DNA from: Polynucleobacter sp. TUM22923
GTDB lineage: Bacteria > Pseudomonadota > Gammaproteobacteria > Burkholderiales > Burkholderiaceae
Assembly (NCBI RefSeq): GCF_030295705.1
Contig: NZ_AP027274.1
Coordinates: 992,001 to 1,056,000 of the forward strand
DNA: 64,000 bases
Direction: 5' to 3'
The notes under the pieces are model-generated. The model ran no database searches, was not told where the DNA came from, and was given only the letters and a program-made list of their open reading frames with translations. Of the stretch, positions 53,293-62,199 are shown one piece after another. The position numbers and the translations under genes were made by a program. Within the stretch, counting starts at the first letter, position 1; each line of letters starts with the position of its first letter.

Positions 53293-54270
53293 ATGAAAAT
53301 CAAAAATATCCTTATTTTATTGGCTGCCAGCCTGATCAGCATTCAGGCCCTGGCCCAATCTACAAGCTGGCCTACGCCCAATAAGCCCATCACCTTTATC
53401 AACCCATTCCCGCCTGGAGGTGCTGTAGATGCATTTGGTCGCCCCTTAGCAAAGCAACTATCGGCTCAGCTGGGAACCTCCATTATTGTGGACAACAAAG
53501 GTGGGGCTGGAGGCACACTTGGGGCTGCTGTGGCAGCAAAAATGGCTCCGGATGGCTACACCTGGTTGTTGGGAGCCGTCCATCATTCGATTGCGCCTAG
53601 CATGTACACCAATTTATCTTATGACATCACTAAAGACTTTGAGCCAGTTGCCATCATCGGCAGCGTACCGCATGTCATTGTTGTAAACCCTAGTAAATTT
53701 CCAAAAAATGATTTGAAGTCCATCATCGAAGAAATCCGCAAGAATCCTGGAAAATATAACTATGCCTCTACCGGGAACGGTACCTCACAGCATCTCACGG
53801 GTGAGTTATTTAAGATGCAAAACAAATTGTTTATTACGCATATTCCCTATCGCGGCACTGGCCCAGCTCTACAGGACTTAGTGGCAGGTCAGGTGGATAT
53901 GATGTTTGATACCTTAGCGGGTGCAGCACAGTTTATTAAGAATGGGCAGCTGATAGCAGTCGCAGTGACCACGCAAAAGCGAGTTGATGCATTTCCGAAT
54001 GTCCCAACCGCACAAGAACTGGGAATCAGTAACTTTGTTGTCTACAGTTGGTATGCAATGTGGGCAATCAAAGGGACGCCTAAAGATATTGTCGATAAGA
54101 TGAGCAATGAAGTCCAAATTGCATTAGCTACGCCTGAAATTAAAGAACGCTGGGCTGGGATGGGTGCTACAGCACCCAAAATGAGCCGACCTGAATTGGC
54201 AAACTATATCAATCAAGAAATTGTGCGATGGGCCGAAGTGGTGGAAAAATCAAACGCTAAATTAGATTAA
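53293..54270 (+). CDS. Bug/TctC family solute-binding protein
   Basis: Periplasmic receptor of 325 residues, signal cleavage near QALAQ. Marks are PFPPGGAVDAFGR, VDNKGGAGGTLGA and THIPYRGTGPALQDLVAG. No TctA or TctB membrane component is adjacent. The downstream rhodanese gene begins 46 bases later, so the two may be co-transcribed; the ligand is unknown. Confidence 0.9.
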   Translation: MKIKNILILLAASLISIQALAQSTSWPTPNKPITFINPFPPGGAVDAFGRPLAKQLSAQLGTSIIVDNKGGAGGTLGAAVAAKMAPDGYTWLLGAVHHSIAPSMYTNLSYDITKDFEPVAIIGSVPHVIVVNPSKFPKNDLKSIIEEIRKNPGKYNYASTGNGTSQHLTGELFKMQNKLFITHIPYRGTGPALQDLVAGQVDMMFDTLAGAAQFIKNGQLIAVAVTTQKRVDAFPNVPTAQELGISNFVVYSWYAMWAIKGTPKDIVDKMSNEVQIALATPEIKERWAGMGATAPKMSRPELANYINQEIVRWAEVVEKSNAKLD

Positions 54271-54316
54271 TCGGTTATCGATTTAATCATAGCAATATTA
54301 AAGAGCCTAGAAACTG

Positions 54317-55900
54317 ATGAGCATTCAATATCAAGATTACGCCTTCGTACGCAATAAGCTGCTGGAAAAAGAAGAGATTGCATTTTTAGATGTGCGTGAG
54401 GAAGATCCACATGCACAGGAACATCCTTTGTTTGCGGCTAACTTTCCACTCTCTCGCTTAGAAGTAGATGCATTGGCTAAGCTACCCAGAAAAAATGTGC
54501 CAATTGTCACTCTAGACGACGGTGAGGGCTCGGCTATGCTGGCAGCTCAAAGGCTATCCTCATTGGGCTACTCTAATGTCTCTACGCTTGCAGGCGGAGT
54601 CGCAGCATGGAAATCTGAAGGTGGAGAAGTATTTAAGGATGTGAATGTTCCCAGCAAATCATTTGGTGAATTTGTTGAATCGAAACGACACACTCCCTCT
54701 CTTTCCGCTCAAGAAGTAAAGCAATTGATTGATGACAAAGCGGATATCGTAGTTGTAGATGTGCGCCGCTTTGATGAGTACCACACAATGAGCATTCCTA
54801 CAGGTGTGAGCGTTCCCGGCGCTGAGTTAGTTTTACGACTTCCAGAGCTAGCCCCAAATCCCAATACCCAAATTATCGTGAACTGTGCTGGTCGCACCCG
54901 AAGCATTATCGGCACTCAGTCCTTAATCAATGCTGGCATTCCGAACAAAGTGAGTGCCTTGCGTAATGGCACGATTGGTTGGACTTTGGCTGGTCAAACG
55001 CTGGATCAAGGGCAAAGCCGACAATTTTCAGCAGTAAACGCCGATACAAAAAAAGAGGCTGCCCTGCGCTCGCGAAATGTTGCCGATCAAGCTGGAGTAA
55101 AACGCGCTAGCATGGCAGATCTTCAGTCTTGGCAATCTCAAGTCGAACGCACTACCTACTTCTTTGATACTCGTACCCCAGAAGAATATGAAGCGGGTCA
55201 TTTACCCGGGTTTCGCTCAGTGCCAGGCGGGCAACTGGTTCAAGAGACAGAGATGGTCTCTCCCGTGCGGGGAGCGCGCATTGTATTGGCGGATCCCGAT
55301 AGTGTCAGAGCCAATATGCCAGCCTCTTGGCTTGCACAGATGGCTTGGGATGTATATGTATTGGACGATATTCAAGCATCCGACCTCACTGAAAAAGGGG
55401 TCTGGAGTTCCCCTATTCCAACAATGCCGACCACTCAAACAGTGGATGCTCTAACCGCCTCTGGCTGGCTTAAGAATGATAGTGGCACCGTTGCTATTGA
55501 TCTCAGTACACATGCAAATTACGTTAAAGGCCATATCCCTGGGAGCTGGTTCGCCCTACGTTCGGAATTTATGGAGGCGCTAAGCAAATTACCCAAAGCA
55601 GATCGCTACCTCATTACCAGCACTACTGGTGAGCTTGCCATGTTCGCTGCCCATGAAATACAAGCCTTAACGTCATCTGAAGTGGTGGTTTTAATTGGCG
55701 GTAATCAGGCCTGGGTAGATGCAGGCCTTGTATTAGAGAAGGGAGCAACACATTTAGCCTCGCCTCCTCGTGATCGCTACAAACGACCATATGAAGGTAC
55801 CAGTGTGAATCCTGCTGCTATGCAAGCCTATCTTGATTGGGAATATGGTCTAGTTGAGCAATTAGGCAAGGATGGCACCCATCACTTCTGGGTTCTTTAG
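54317..55900 (+). CDS. Multidomain rhodanese-like protein (four domains, one with catalytic Cys)
   Basis: A protein of 527 residues made of four rhodanese-like domains: about 1-105, 125-235, 265-365 and 375-480. Only the second has the active-site Cys (C190 in IIVNCAGRTRSIIG). Domains 1 (VTLDDGEGSAM), 3 (VLADPDSVRAN) and 4 (LITSTTGELAMF) lack it. Active rhodaneses move sulfane sulfur; the others probably serve as scaffold or regulator. No signal peptide is seen, so it is likely cytoplasmic. A small lipoprotein gene follows after 8 bases. Confidence 0.86.
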   Translation: MSIQYQDYAFVRNKLLEKEEIAFLDVREEDPHAQEHPLFAANFPLSRLEVDALAKLPRKNVPIVTLDDGEGSAMLAAQRLSSLGYSNVSTLAGGVAAWKSEGGEVFKDVNVPSKSFGEFVESKRHTPSLSAQEVKQLIDDKADIVVVDVRRFDEYHTMSIPTGVSVPGAELVLRLPELAPNPNTQIIVNCAGRTRSIIGTQSLINAGIPNKVSALRNGTIGWTLAGQTLDQGQSRQFSAVNADTKKEAALRSRNVADQAGVKRASMADLQSWQSQVERTTYFFDTRTPEEYEAGHLPGFRSVPGGQLVQETEMVSPVRGARIVLADPDSVRANMPASWLAQMAWDVYVLDDIQASDLTEKGVWSSPIPTMPTTQTVDALTASGWLKNDSGTVAIDLSTHANYVKGHIPGSWFALRSEFMEALSKLPKADRYLITSTTGELAMFAAHEIQALTSSEVVVLIGGNQAWVDAGLVLEKGATHLASPPRDRYKRPYEGTSVNPAAMQAYLDWEYGLVEQLGKDGTHHFWVL

Positions 55901-55908
55901 GGCGCCTG

Positions 55909-56223
55909 ATGATTCATAGAACTAAAAGGCTTGGTACGGCACTAGTAATACTGCTATCAACACTTAGCCTAGGCGCCTGTGATCGCGACACCTATACCAG
56001 CTGGAATTGCACCAATGCCCAAGGGGAGAAAATCTCTATGGTTCTTAAAAAAGCAAAGATGCAATTTCAGAATCAACAGTTTGATTATTGCGGAAGCCTG
56101 GGGCCGTTAAGTTACTTTGACTCACAGTGCCCAGCTCAAATTCAGGACTCGAGCAAGATCTTTAATACAACGAGTGGCCAGCTCTTTAGCAATGGAAGCG
56201 AGCTGACTTGTAATGCCCTTTAA
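55909..56223 (+). CDS. Small lipoprotein of unknown function
   Basis: A 104-residue protein with a lipoprotein signal ending in LSLGAC (Cys at 24). The mature part has four more Cys residues (WNCTNA, FDYCGS, SQCPAQ, LTCNA), enough for two disulfides. I recognise no named family. It lies in a likely operon after the rhodanese gene, and its end overlaps the TIGR02450 gene by 11 bases. Confidence 0.72.
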   Translation: MIHRTKRLGTALVILLSTLSLGACDRDTYTSWNCTNAQGEKISMVLKKAKMQFQNQQFDYCGSLGPLSYFDSQCPAQIQDSSKIFNTTSGQLFSNGSELTCNAL

Positions 56224-56449
56224 AAAGCAAAATCCCTTAAGCCCAAAGAAGCTACTACTCACAAAGTGGACTGCGGCCCACCCTACCCACAAACGCAAAC
56301 ATTTCTTAGTCAGTAAAGTAATGCTTCCAGAACTACCCGAACAAGCGATTGAATATGTAGAGCTTGAGGCTGTATTTGATCAACAGACTCAAATCATTCG
56401 CTGGAGAGAGCTTGGGAATACGGAGATTTGGTTACAGGGGTGGGTATAA
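56213..56449 (+). CDS. TIGR02450 family Trp-rich protein
   Basis: A protein of 78 residues with the family pattern: LSPKKLLLTKWTAAHP, KHFLVSKV, VELEAVFD and IRWRELGNTEIWLQGW. The family (TIGR02450, related to DUF2389) is found in proteobacteria and cyanobacteria; its role is unknown to me. It overlaps the preceding lipoprotein gene by 11 bases in another frame and is probably translated from the same mRNA. Confidence 0.85.
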   Translation: MPFKKQNPLSPKKLLLTKWTAAHPTHKRKHFLVSKVMLPELPEQAIEYVELEAVFDQQTQIIRWRELGNTEIWLQGWV

Positions 56450-56483
56450 AAAAATCGCCAATGAAGATAGTCCATCGGCGATT
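56445..56483 (-). terminator. Intrinsic terminator of the phasin-like gene
   Basis: AATCGCCAATG and CATCGGCGATT form an 11-bp stem with one mismatch around a 9-base loop. On the minus strand the stem is followed by TTTTTTTA, so it ends the gene at 56510. Confidence 0.85.
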
Positions 56484-56509
56484 CAGATCTAACTAGGTTT
56501 AATCAGCAG

Positions 56510-57037
56510 CTATTTACTTTTCTTACCTGAATCCGAAGATTTTCTGAGGTGCTCCTCAATATTTTTTTCGGCAGAATCTGCAACCTGATTCACGATCTTT
56601 CGACCCTCTTTGAACATCTTCTGCCCAGCATTTGACATTTCGTGTACTACCTTGGATAGCTTGTCTGCATGCCCTGGCATTTTGCTCTCAGCATTTTCCA
56701 ACCAAGTTACTAAAGAATGACGAACTTTCTCTAAATGCTTTTCCGTTCCGTCTGCAGCATCCTCGCTAATATCCTTTAGTACAGCCTTCATTTTTTTCTG
56801 ATAAGCAGACGCACGTTTACTGGCCTCTTTACTTGCCTCCTGCTGCAGATCTTTTAACTTTTCTAAATCATGCTTAGCCGCTGATTTTGCCGTATCCATC
56901 GCATTTTTCATGCCCCACTGAACTTCAGCAAGATGATGCTCGCTCAACTCTTTTGCCGCATCTAATAATTTATGAGAATATGAAAATAGTTCTTTTGCTT
57001 TTTCTTGTTGCCAAGCCTGAATGTCTTTTTGATTCAT
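56510..57037 (-). CDS. Phasin-like coiled-coil protein
   Basis: A 175-residue, nearly all-helical, Lys/Glu/Ala-rich protein starting MNQKDIQAWQQEKAKELF, with amphipathic repeats such as AMDTAKSAAKHDLEKLKDL and TEKHLEKVRHSLVTWLENAE, and a charged C-terminus ending DSGKKSK. It resembles phasins or general coiled-coil stress proteins that coat polyhydroxyalkanoate granules. No phaC or phaB is in the window, so the phasin call is tentative. Confidence 0.55.
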   Translation of the reverse strand: MNQKDIQAWQQEKAKELFSYSHKLLDAAKELSEHHLAEVQWGMKNAMDTAKSAAKHDLEKLKDLQQEASKEASKRASAYQKKMKAVLKDISEDAADGTEKHLEKVRHSLVTWLENAESKMPGHADKLSKVVHEMSNAGQKMFKEGRKIVNQVADSAEKNIEEHLRKSSDSGKKSK

Positions 57038-57177
57038 TGCTTCCCCCTTAGTGAAATAAACGATGCCAATTAACTAGAGCTAAGCGCCCAAATATCAATG
57101 CAAGCTCCACCCTTAAACTCTATACCTAAATGTAGCGAATGCCAATCCGCTCCGATTAAAAGCTTTAAAATCCAGCA

Positions 57178-57567
57178 ATGAGTCAAGAAAAAAGCCTTTA
57201 CGAACAGGTTGGTGGATCAGCAAAAGTTGATGCACTAGTGGATCGCTTCTACGACCTGATGGATCTTGAGGAGTCGTTGGCCCATCTACGTGCGATGCAC
57301 TCCCAAAATCTATCTGAATCACGAGAAAAGCTAAAGTGCTTTCTATCTGGGTGGTTAGGCGGCCCTGATATCTACTCCCCCAAACATGGCCATCCAATGT
57401 TGAGAGCAAGGCATCTACCCTTTCAGATTGGATTGCAAGAGCGTAATCAATGGCTAGCCTGCATGTACCAGGCGATGAAAGACTGCGGCATTGAGGGTGC
57501 GCTTGCAGCGCGCCTAGAGGAGTCTTTTTTTAAGACTGCCGATTGGATGAGAAACCAAGCAAATTAG
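57178..57567 (+). CDS. Group II truncated haemoglobin
   Basis: A 129-residue 2-over-2 globin. The proximal His is H79 in LRARHLPFQIG, the B10 Tyr is Y25 (RFYDLM), and the FLSGWLGGPDIYSPKHGHPML segment is typical of group II (YjbI/HbO type). These bind O2 or NO and are linked to NO or oxygen chemistry. It is a single gene divergent from the phasin-like gene and convergent with a Bug gene. Confidence 0.93.
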   Translation: MSQEKSLYEQVGGSAKVDALVDRFYDLMDLEESLAHLRAMHSQNLSESREKLKCFLSGWLGGPDIYSPKHGHPMLRARHLPFQIGLQERNQWLACMYQAMKDCGIEGALAARLEESFFKTADWMRNQAN

Positions 57568-57591
57568 TGTTCACCATCTGCCTGTAGATCA

Positions 57592-58566
57592 TTAATCCAG
57601 CTTCGCACCGGCCTGCTTTACGGCTTTTGCCCAACGCGGCATTTCTCCTGCTAAAAACTGAGTAAATTGGCTGGCATTGAGGTAGGCTGGATCGGCGCCT
57701 TGCTCAATCATTCGCTTTTGAACCTCGGGCGATTCAAGAGTCTCCTTAAATGCTTGGCTTAATTTATTGACAACCTCGGGAGGGGTCCCTTTAGGGGCTA
57801 AAACCCCATAAAAGCCCACAATTTCTAAATTAGCGATTCCAGTCTCTATTACTGTAGGCGTATTTGGCAAGGCAGGATTACGCTTTGCGCTAGTGACAGC
57901 CAGTGCCCTCACCTTACCTTGCTTTGCATGGTTGGCAGCCTGAGGCACGGACTCAGCCATAAACTGAACATGGCCAGCAATCAAGTCCGTGAAGGCTGGC
58001 GCGCTTCCTTTAAAGGGAATATGAACCATAAATATTCCAGTCTCATTTTTTAACATCTCGGGGACTAAATGAGAAATGCCACCATTACCAGCGGAGCCAT
58101 AATTTAACTTACCTGGGCTCGCCTTTGCATAAGCAATAAACTCTTTAAGGGTTTGCGCTGGCACATCGCGATTCACTATCAAAGCCAAGGGCTGTTGCGC
58201 TGTTCGGGCTATTGGCTGAAATTCTTTTAGAGTGTCGTATGCGGTCTTGGTATACACGGCGGGATTAATGACCATAGTGCCAGTATTGGCCAGCAATAAG
58301 GTGTAGCCATCTGCCGGTGATTGCGCCACAAACTGTGCCCCTACAGTTCCGCCTGCACCAGCCTTGTAATCCACGATAACCGTTTGACCTAGGGAGGTTT
58401 GCAGCTTGTCGACTAAAAGTCGCATATGGGCATCTAAAGGCCCACCGGCAGGAAAACCGATAATTACCTTAATAGGCTTATCCGGATAAGCAGCATGGGC
58501 GCTATTGAGACCTAAAAATAAAATGAGGGCTTTTAATAGTTTGCGTAAGTTGATGAGTTTTGACAT
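57592..58566 (-). CDS. Bug/TctC family solute-binding protein
   Basis: Periplasmic receptor of 324 residues from the ATG at 58566 (MSKLINLRKLLKAL), signal cleavage near AHAAY. Family marks are GFPAGGPLDAHMR, VDYKAGAGGTVGA and VHIPFKGSAPAFTDLIAG. An upstream GTG at 58593 would add nine residues and is less likely. It is an orphan, divergent from terC. The ligand is unknown. Confidence 0.88.
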   Translation of the reverse strand: MSKLINLRKLLKALILFLGLNSAHAAYPDKPIKVIIGFPAGGPLDAHMRLLVDKLQTSLGQTVIVDYKAGAGGTVGAQFVAQSPADGYTLLLANTGTMVINPAVYTKTAYDTLKEFQPIARTAQQPLALIVNRDVPAQTLKEFIAYAKASPGKLNYGSAGNGGISHLVPEMLKNETGIFMVHIPFKGSAPAFTDLIAGHVQFMAESVPQAANHAKQGKVRALAVTSAKRNPALPNTPTVIETGIANLEIVGFYGVLAPKGTPPEVVNKLSQAFKETLESPEVQKRMIEQGADPAYLNASQFTQFLAGEMPRWAKAVKQAGAKLD

Positions 58567-58624
58567 TGATAGGCTGTGGCTAATTAAGTACACTTTACTT
58601 TAACCTTATTAATGCGAGACCTCT

Positions 58625-59380
58625 ATGTTTGAAAGTTTTTTACAGCTCCTTAGCGACCCTAATGCCTGGATCGCCTTCCTCACACTATCAGCCCTAGAAA
58701 TCATTCTTGGCATAGATAACATTATCTTTATCAGCGTTATTGCCAATAGATTGCCCTTAGAGATTCGAGAAAAAGTACGTCGTTTTGGCTTATTGTTTGC
58801 GCTGGTAACACGCATACTTTTATTGCTAAGTCTGTCTTGGGTTATGACCCTGACTGAACCTATCATATCCATTGCAAATCATGCTGTTAGTGGGCGAGAC
58901 CTAATTTTATTGTTGGGTGGCTTCTTTTTGCTATGGAAAGCATCAAAAGAAATTTATATTGAAGTAGAGCTTGGTGAGTCCGCCAGTCAAAGTATGAGTG
59001 ATGGAAGCGTAGTTAGTAAAAAATCTATGGCCTCGCTATTTTTAGCATCTGTAATTCAAATCGGCATTTTGGACATCATTTTTTCACTAGATAGTGTAAT
59101 TACTGCGGTCGGTATGGTTGATGACATCGGCGTCATGATTGCAGCCGTATTGGTCTCTGTGATGATTATGCTGTTTGCCGCCAAATCTATTGGCGACTTT
59201 GTGCACCACCACCCTTCAATCAAGGTACTAGCACTTTCTTTCTTAACTGTTGTTGGTGTAGTGCTGATTGCCGAAGGTATGGGAGTTCACATACCCAAAG
59301 GATATGTCTATGTAGCGATGGGCTTCTCGTTAGCTGTTGAACTGCTCAATATTCGATCTAGAGGAAAAAAGAAGGGGTAA
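58625..59380 (+). CDS. TerC family integral membrane protein
   Basis: A 251-residue protein with about seven helices. The TerC signatures are EIILGIDNIIFISVIANRLP near the start, with its acidic residues in the membrane, and the duplicated GILDIIFSLDSVITAVG later. Such proteins export metal ions, notably Mn(II), during or after secretion. There is no Mn riboswitch in the short upstream region. It is a single gene. Confidence 0.9.
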   Translation: MFESFLQLLSDPNAWIAFLTLSALEIILGIDNIIFISVIANRLPLEIREKVRRFGLLFALVTRILLLLSLSWVMTLTEPIISIANHAVSGRDLILLLGGFFLLWKASKEIYIEVELGESASQSMSDGSVVSKKSMASLFLASVIQIGILDIIFSLDSVITAVGMVDDIGVMIAAVLVSVMIMLFAAKSIGDFVHHHPSIKVLALSFLTVVGVVLIAEGMGVHIPKGYVYVAMGFSLAVELLNIRSRGKKKG

Positions 59381-59418
59381 ATCACTAGGGTCAATATGAC
59401 CTAGTGACAAAGAGCGCC

Positions 59419-60639
59419 CTAGAGAGCGTTTGCGCAGGCAAACCCACTAGACCAAGCCCATTGAAAGTTATGGCCACCTAGATGGCCTGTAACATCGACG
59501 CACTCTCCAATAAAATACAAACCGGGGTGCTTACGCGCCATCATGGTTTGACCATCTAGCGCCTTAGTATCGACACCACCAAGCATCACCTCTGCTTTTT
59601 TCCAGCCCAGCGTTCCAGCAGGTTTGACTGACCAGTTACTTATCAGCTCTTTGAGGGCTTGACGATCTTTTTTAGAGACTTCCGCCCACTTTCTTCCCAA
59701 GAGATTTTTTTGCTCGGAAAATGCTTTGGCCAGTCGCATGGGCATCACTGATGCCAAAATATTCTCAGTGAGCTTTAAGCGATTGTCTTCATCGTCAAAT
59801 AAGTCATCACAATCAAATCGACCATTAGCCTCAACAGCCCCCAGCCAGTCGATATGAATTTGCTCGCCCTCGGCCCAATAACTACTGGCCTGCAGTACTG
59901 CGGGCCCAGACAAACCTTTGTGAGTCAGGAGTAAATCCTCGTTGAAGCGACATGTGCCATAACGGCTTCCCTTTGATCCGGAAGCAATGCGTACAGGCAG
60001 ACTTAAACCCGCTAACTCAATCAAGTTTTCGAACTCACCTGAAGTAAAAGAGAGTGGAACTAGTGCGGGACGTGGCTCAATCACCTGCAAACCAAATTGC
60101 TTAGCAACATCCAAGGAATAGGCTGTAGCCCCAATAGCGGGAACAGGTAGTCCTCCAGTGGCCATAACCAATGACTTGGTCCGCTCTATACCAACATTAG
60201 TCTTGACTATCCATTCATCCGCTTCCTTTGCAATGGTCTGAACAGTTTCTGGATAGCGAATGTTTACATTACCCTTAGCGCACTCACTAAAGAGCATTTC
60301 AATAATTTGCTTAGCTGAATCATCGCAGAATAATTGCCCTTGATGTTTCTCATGATAAGCAATGCGGTAAGACTGAACTAGCTTAATGAATTCAGAGGAT
60401 GGGTAGCGAGCCAATGCGCTTTTGACAAAATGGGCATTGAGGGATAAAAAATGACTTGGATTGCTGTGGATGTTAGTGAAGTTGCATCTACCGCCACCAC
60501 TAATACGTATTTTTTCACCTAGTACATCAGCATGATCCAGTACTAGCACTCTCTTTCCAAGTTGACCGGCAACACCGGCACAAAAAAGTCCAGCTGCACC
60601 CCCGCCAATGACGATGGCATCCCATGTTTTATGCCTCAT
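59419..60639 (-). CDS. HI0933-like flavoprotein (aminoacetone oxidase family)
   Basis: A 406-residue FAD-binding protein. The dinucleotide motif AIVIGGGAAGLFCAGVAG starts near residue 9, GGGRCNFTN follows, and the C-terminal FAD site is LYFIGECVDVTGHLGGHNFQWAWSSG. This is the HI0933/YhiN family. The enzyme activity is uncertain. It abuts the ion-channel-like gene with no gap, so the two share a transcript. Confidence 0.9.
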   Translation of the reverse strand: MRHKTWDAIVIGGGAAGLFCAGVAGQLGKRVLVLDHADVLGEKIRISGGGRCNFTNIHSNPSHFLSLNAHFVKSALARYPSSEFIKLVQSYRIAYHEKHQGQLFCDDSAKQIIEMLFSECAKGNVNIRYPETVQTIAKEADEWIVKTNVGIERTKSLVMATGGLPVPAIGATAYSLDVAKQFGLQVIEPRPALVPLSFTSGEFENLIELAGLSLPVRIASGSKGSRYGTCRFNEDLLLTHKGLSGPAVLQASSYWAEGEQIHIDWLGAVEANGRFDCDDLFDDEDNRLKLTENILASVMPMRLAKAFSEQKNLLGRKWAEVSKKDRQALKELISNWSVKPAGTLGWKKAEVMLGGVDTKALDGQTMMARKHPGLYFIGECVDVTGHLGGHNFQWAWSSGFACANAL

Positions 60640-61155
60640 TTATTTAAAGCGCTCCATCACTTCTGCTGGTAACTTTAGCTTAAGCATATGCAAATGGGTA
60701 TAGGCCTGACGAAAATTTCGTGTCATTGAAATCATCACGGATGCAGTCCATGCAAAAGCAAACATGCCTGAAAATGCGATGATGATAGCCAGCATTTTCC
60801 AACCATTCGGCAGTAGATCATCCATAAATCCCATAGCCGTATAAGTACTACCGCTAAATAAAATACTCTGACCTAAATCTGGCAATAGATTAAATAACCA
60901 AAGTGAAATACCCCAGAGAATAATTTCAAAAATATGCACTAGAAATAAGCACATGACGCTGACATAAAAAACCAACGCTACCGAGGAATATCGGTGCTCT
61001 GATAGATGAAGGAAGGACTTTACTTCGTAGCGTTTTGCAATTTGCAGTAAGGCAATACCGTGAATAAGCATTACCAGCATCAACATGGCAAAGCCCAGAA
61101 GATATGCAGGCAAATCCAATTCGGTAGTAAGTGAAATAGTATTAGTAATGGTCAT
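60640..61155 (-). CDS. Ion-channel-like membrane protein with an altered selectivity filter
   Basis: A 171-residue protein with four hydrophobic segments, of which the last two flank a pore-loop-like stretch YTAMGFMDDL (from residue 105). It matches the K+ channel pattern TTVGYGDL in spacing: T106 and G109 are retained, F110 replaces Tyr and M111 replaces the second Gly. This layout occurs in Ion_trans_2-type bacterial proteins of unclear selectivity. It abuts the flavoprotein gene downstream. Confidence 0.68.
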   Translation of the reverse strand: MTITNTISLTTELDLPAYLLGFAMLMLVMLIHGIALLQIAKRYEVKSFLHLSEHRYSSVALVFYVSVMCLFLVHIFEIILWGISLWLFNLLPDLGQSILFSGSTYTAMGFMDDLLPNGWKMLAIIIAFSGMFAFAWTASVMISMTRNFRQAYTHLHMLKLKLPAEVMERFK

Positions 61156-61210
61156 ATTGGGTCATGAGTAGTCTCTCTCATCATTTTACAGACCCCTGGG
61201 AACTCCATGC

Positions 61211-62068
61211 TCAAGCTAATTGATACCAGTCACGAATGACCTCCCAAGCAGCTTGTGCAGTCTCCACAAAGTAAATTAACTCAAGATCCACAGGATCAAT
61301 GACACCTATCTCCATCATTTTCTCAAAATGAATGATGTCATTCCAAAAAGCGCGGCCTACTAAAATAATGGGAAAGCGCTCTACTTTTTTAGTCTGCATT
61401 AAGGTTAGGACCTCAAAAAGCTCATCCAAAGAACCAAATCCTCCTGGATAAGCCACAATCGCCCGCGCTCTAAGCATAAAATGCATCTTGCGAATTGCAA
61501 AATAATGAAAGCGAAAACTTAAGCCTGGCGTGATGTACTCATTGGGATGCTGCTCTCTCGGCAAGCTAATATTGAACCCAATCGTTTCATCTCCTGTCTC
61601 GAAGGCACCTCGGTTAGCGGCCTCCATAATTCCGGGCCCTCCACCAGTAGCTATATGCAATTTATTACTACTGTCAGATTGAGTATGGTTATAGTTCGCG
61701 ACGATTGCTCCAAATTCTTTAGCGGAATCGTAGTATTGAGAATGTAATAGCGCCTTATTTGCGCATGCAATAGCCGCTGGTGTTTTAGCGCTCATCTCCA
61801 TTGCTTTTGCTATTTCGGAGCTAACAAAACGAGTAGAGCCAAAAACAGTGATGGTGTGATCAATCCCCCGCTCGTGTAGCAAGATTTCCGGCTTTAGCAA
61901 TTCCAATTGAAACCGTAAACCAAGTGTTTCTCTACGCAGTAAAAAAGCCTCATCCTCAAAAGCGAACTGATAGGAATCTTCGGACTGTTCTTCCTGAATA
62001 CGACTTTTTTGGATTTTTAAAAACTCTGTAATCGTTTGGGAGTTATGAACGGGCAGTTTTGAGCTCAT
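61211..62068 (-). CDS. LOG family protein (TIGR00730, Rossmann fold)
   Basis: A 285-residue protein of the LOG/lysine-decarboxylase-like family. The signature PGGFGSLDELFEVLTLMQTKK and the upstream TGGGPGIMEAANRGAFE are complete. Family members release cytokinin-type bases from nucleotides or act as nucleotide 5'-monophosphate nucleosidases. The N-terminal extension of about 80 residues marks the longer bacterial form. Single gene, with an upstream gap to 62199 that shows no gene. Confidence 0.9.
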   Translation of the reverse strand: MSSKLPVHNSQTITEFLKIQKSRIQEEQSEDSYQFAFEDEAFLLRRETLGLRFQLELLKPEILLHERGIDHTITVFGSTRFVSSEIAKAMEMSAKTPAAIACANKALLHSQYYDSAKEFGAIVANYNHTQSDSSNKLHIATGGGPGIMEAANRGAFETGDETIGFNISLPREQHPNEYITPGLSFRFHYFAIRKMHFMLRARAIVAYPGGFGSLDELFEVLTLMQTKKVERFPIILVGRAFWNDIIHFEKMMEIGVIDPVDLELIYFVETAQAAWEVIRDWYQLA

Positions 62069-62199
62069 GGATGACCTTTAAAAATCAGTATTACTACCTA
62101 TAATTTTGCATTATTTCGACATCTGATGCTGTTTCAGATTTACTGAATGCCTCCCAAGCGTTACTATTAGGCAATATTAACTAAACCCAAGGAAAAGCA

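Noticed and set aside
58594..58624. Manganese riboswitch before terC
   Set aside because: Only about 31 bases separate the divergent starts, too short for a yybP-ykoY element.
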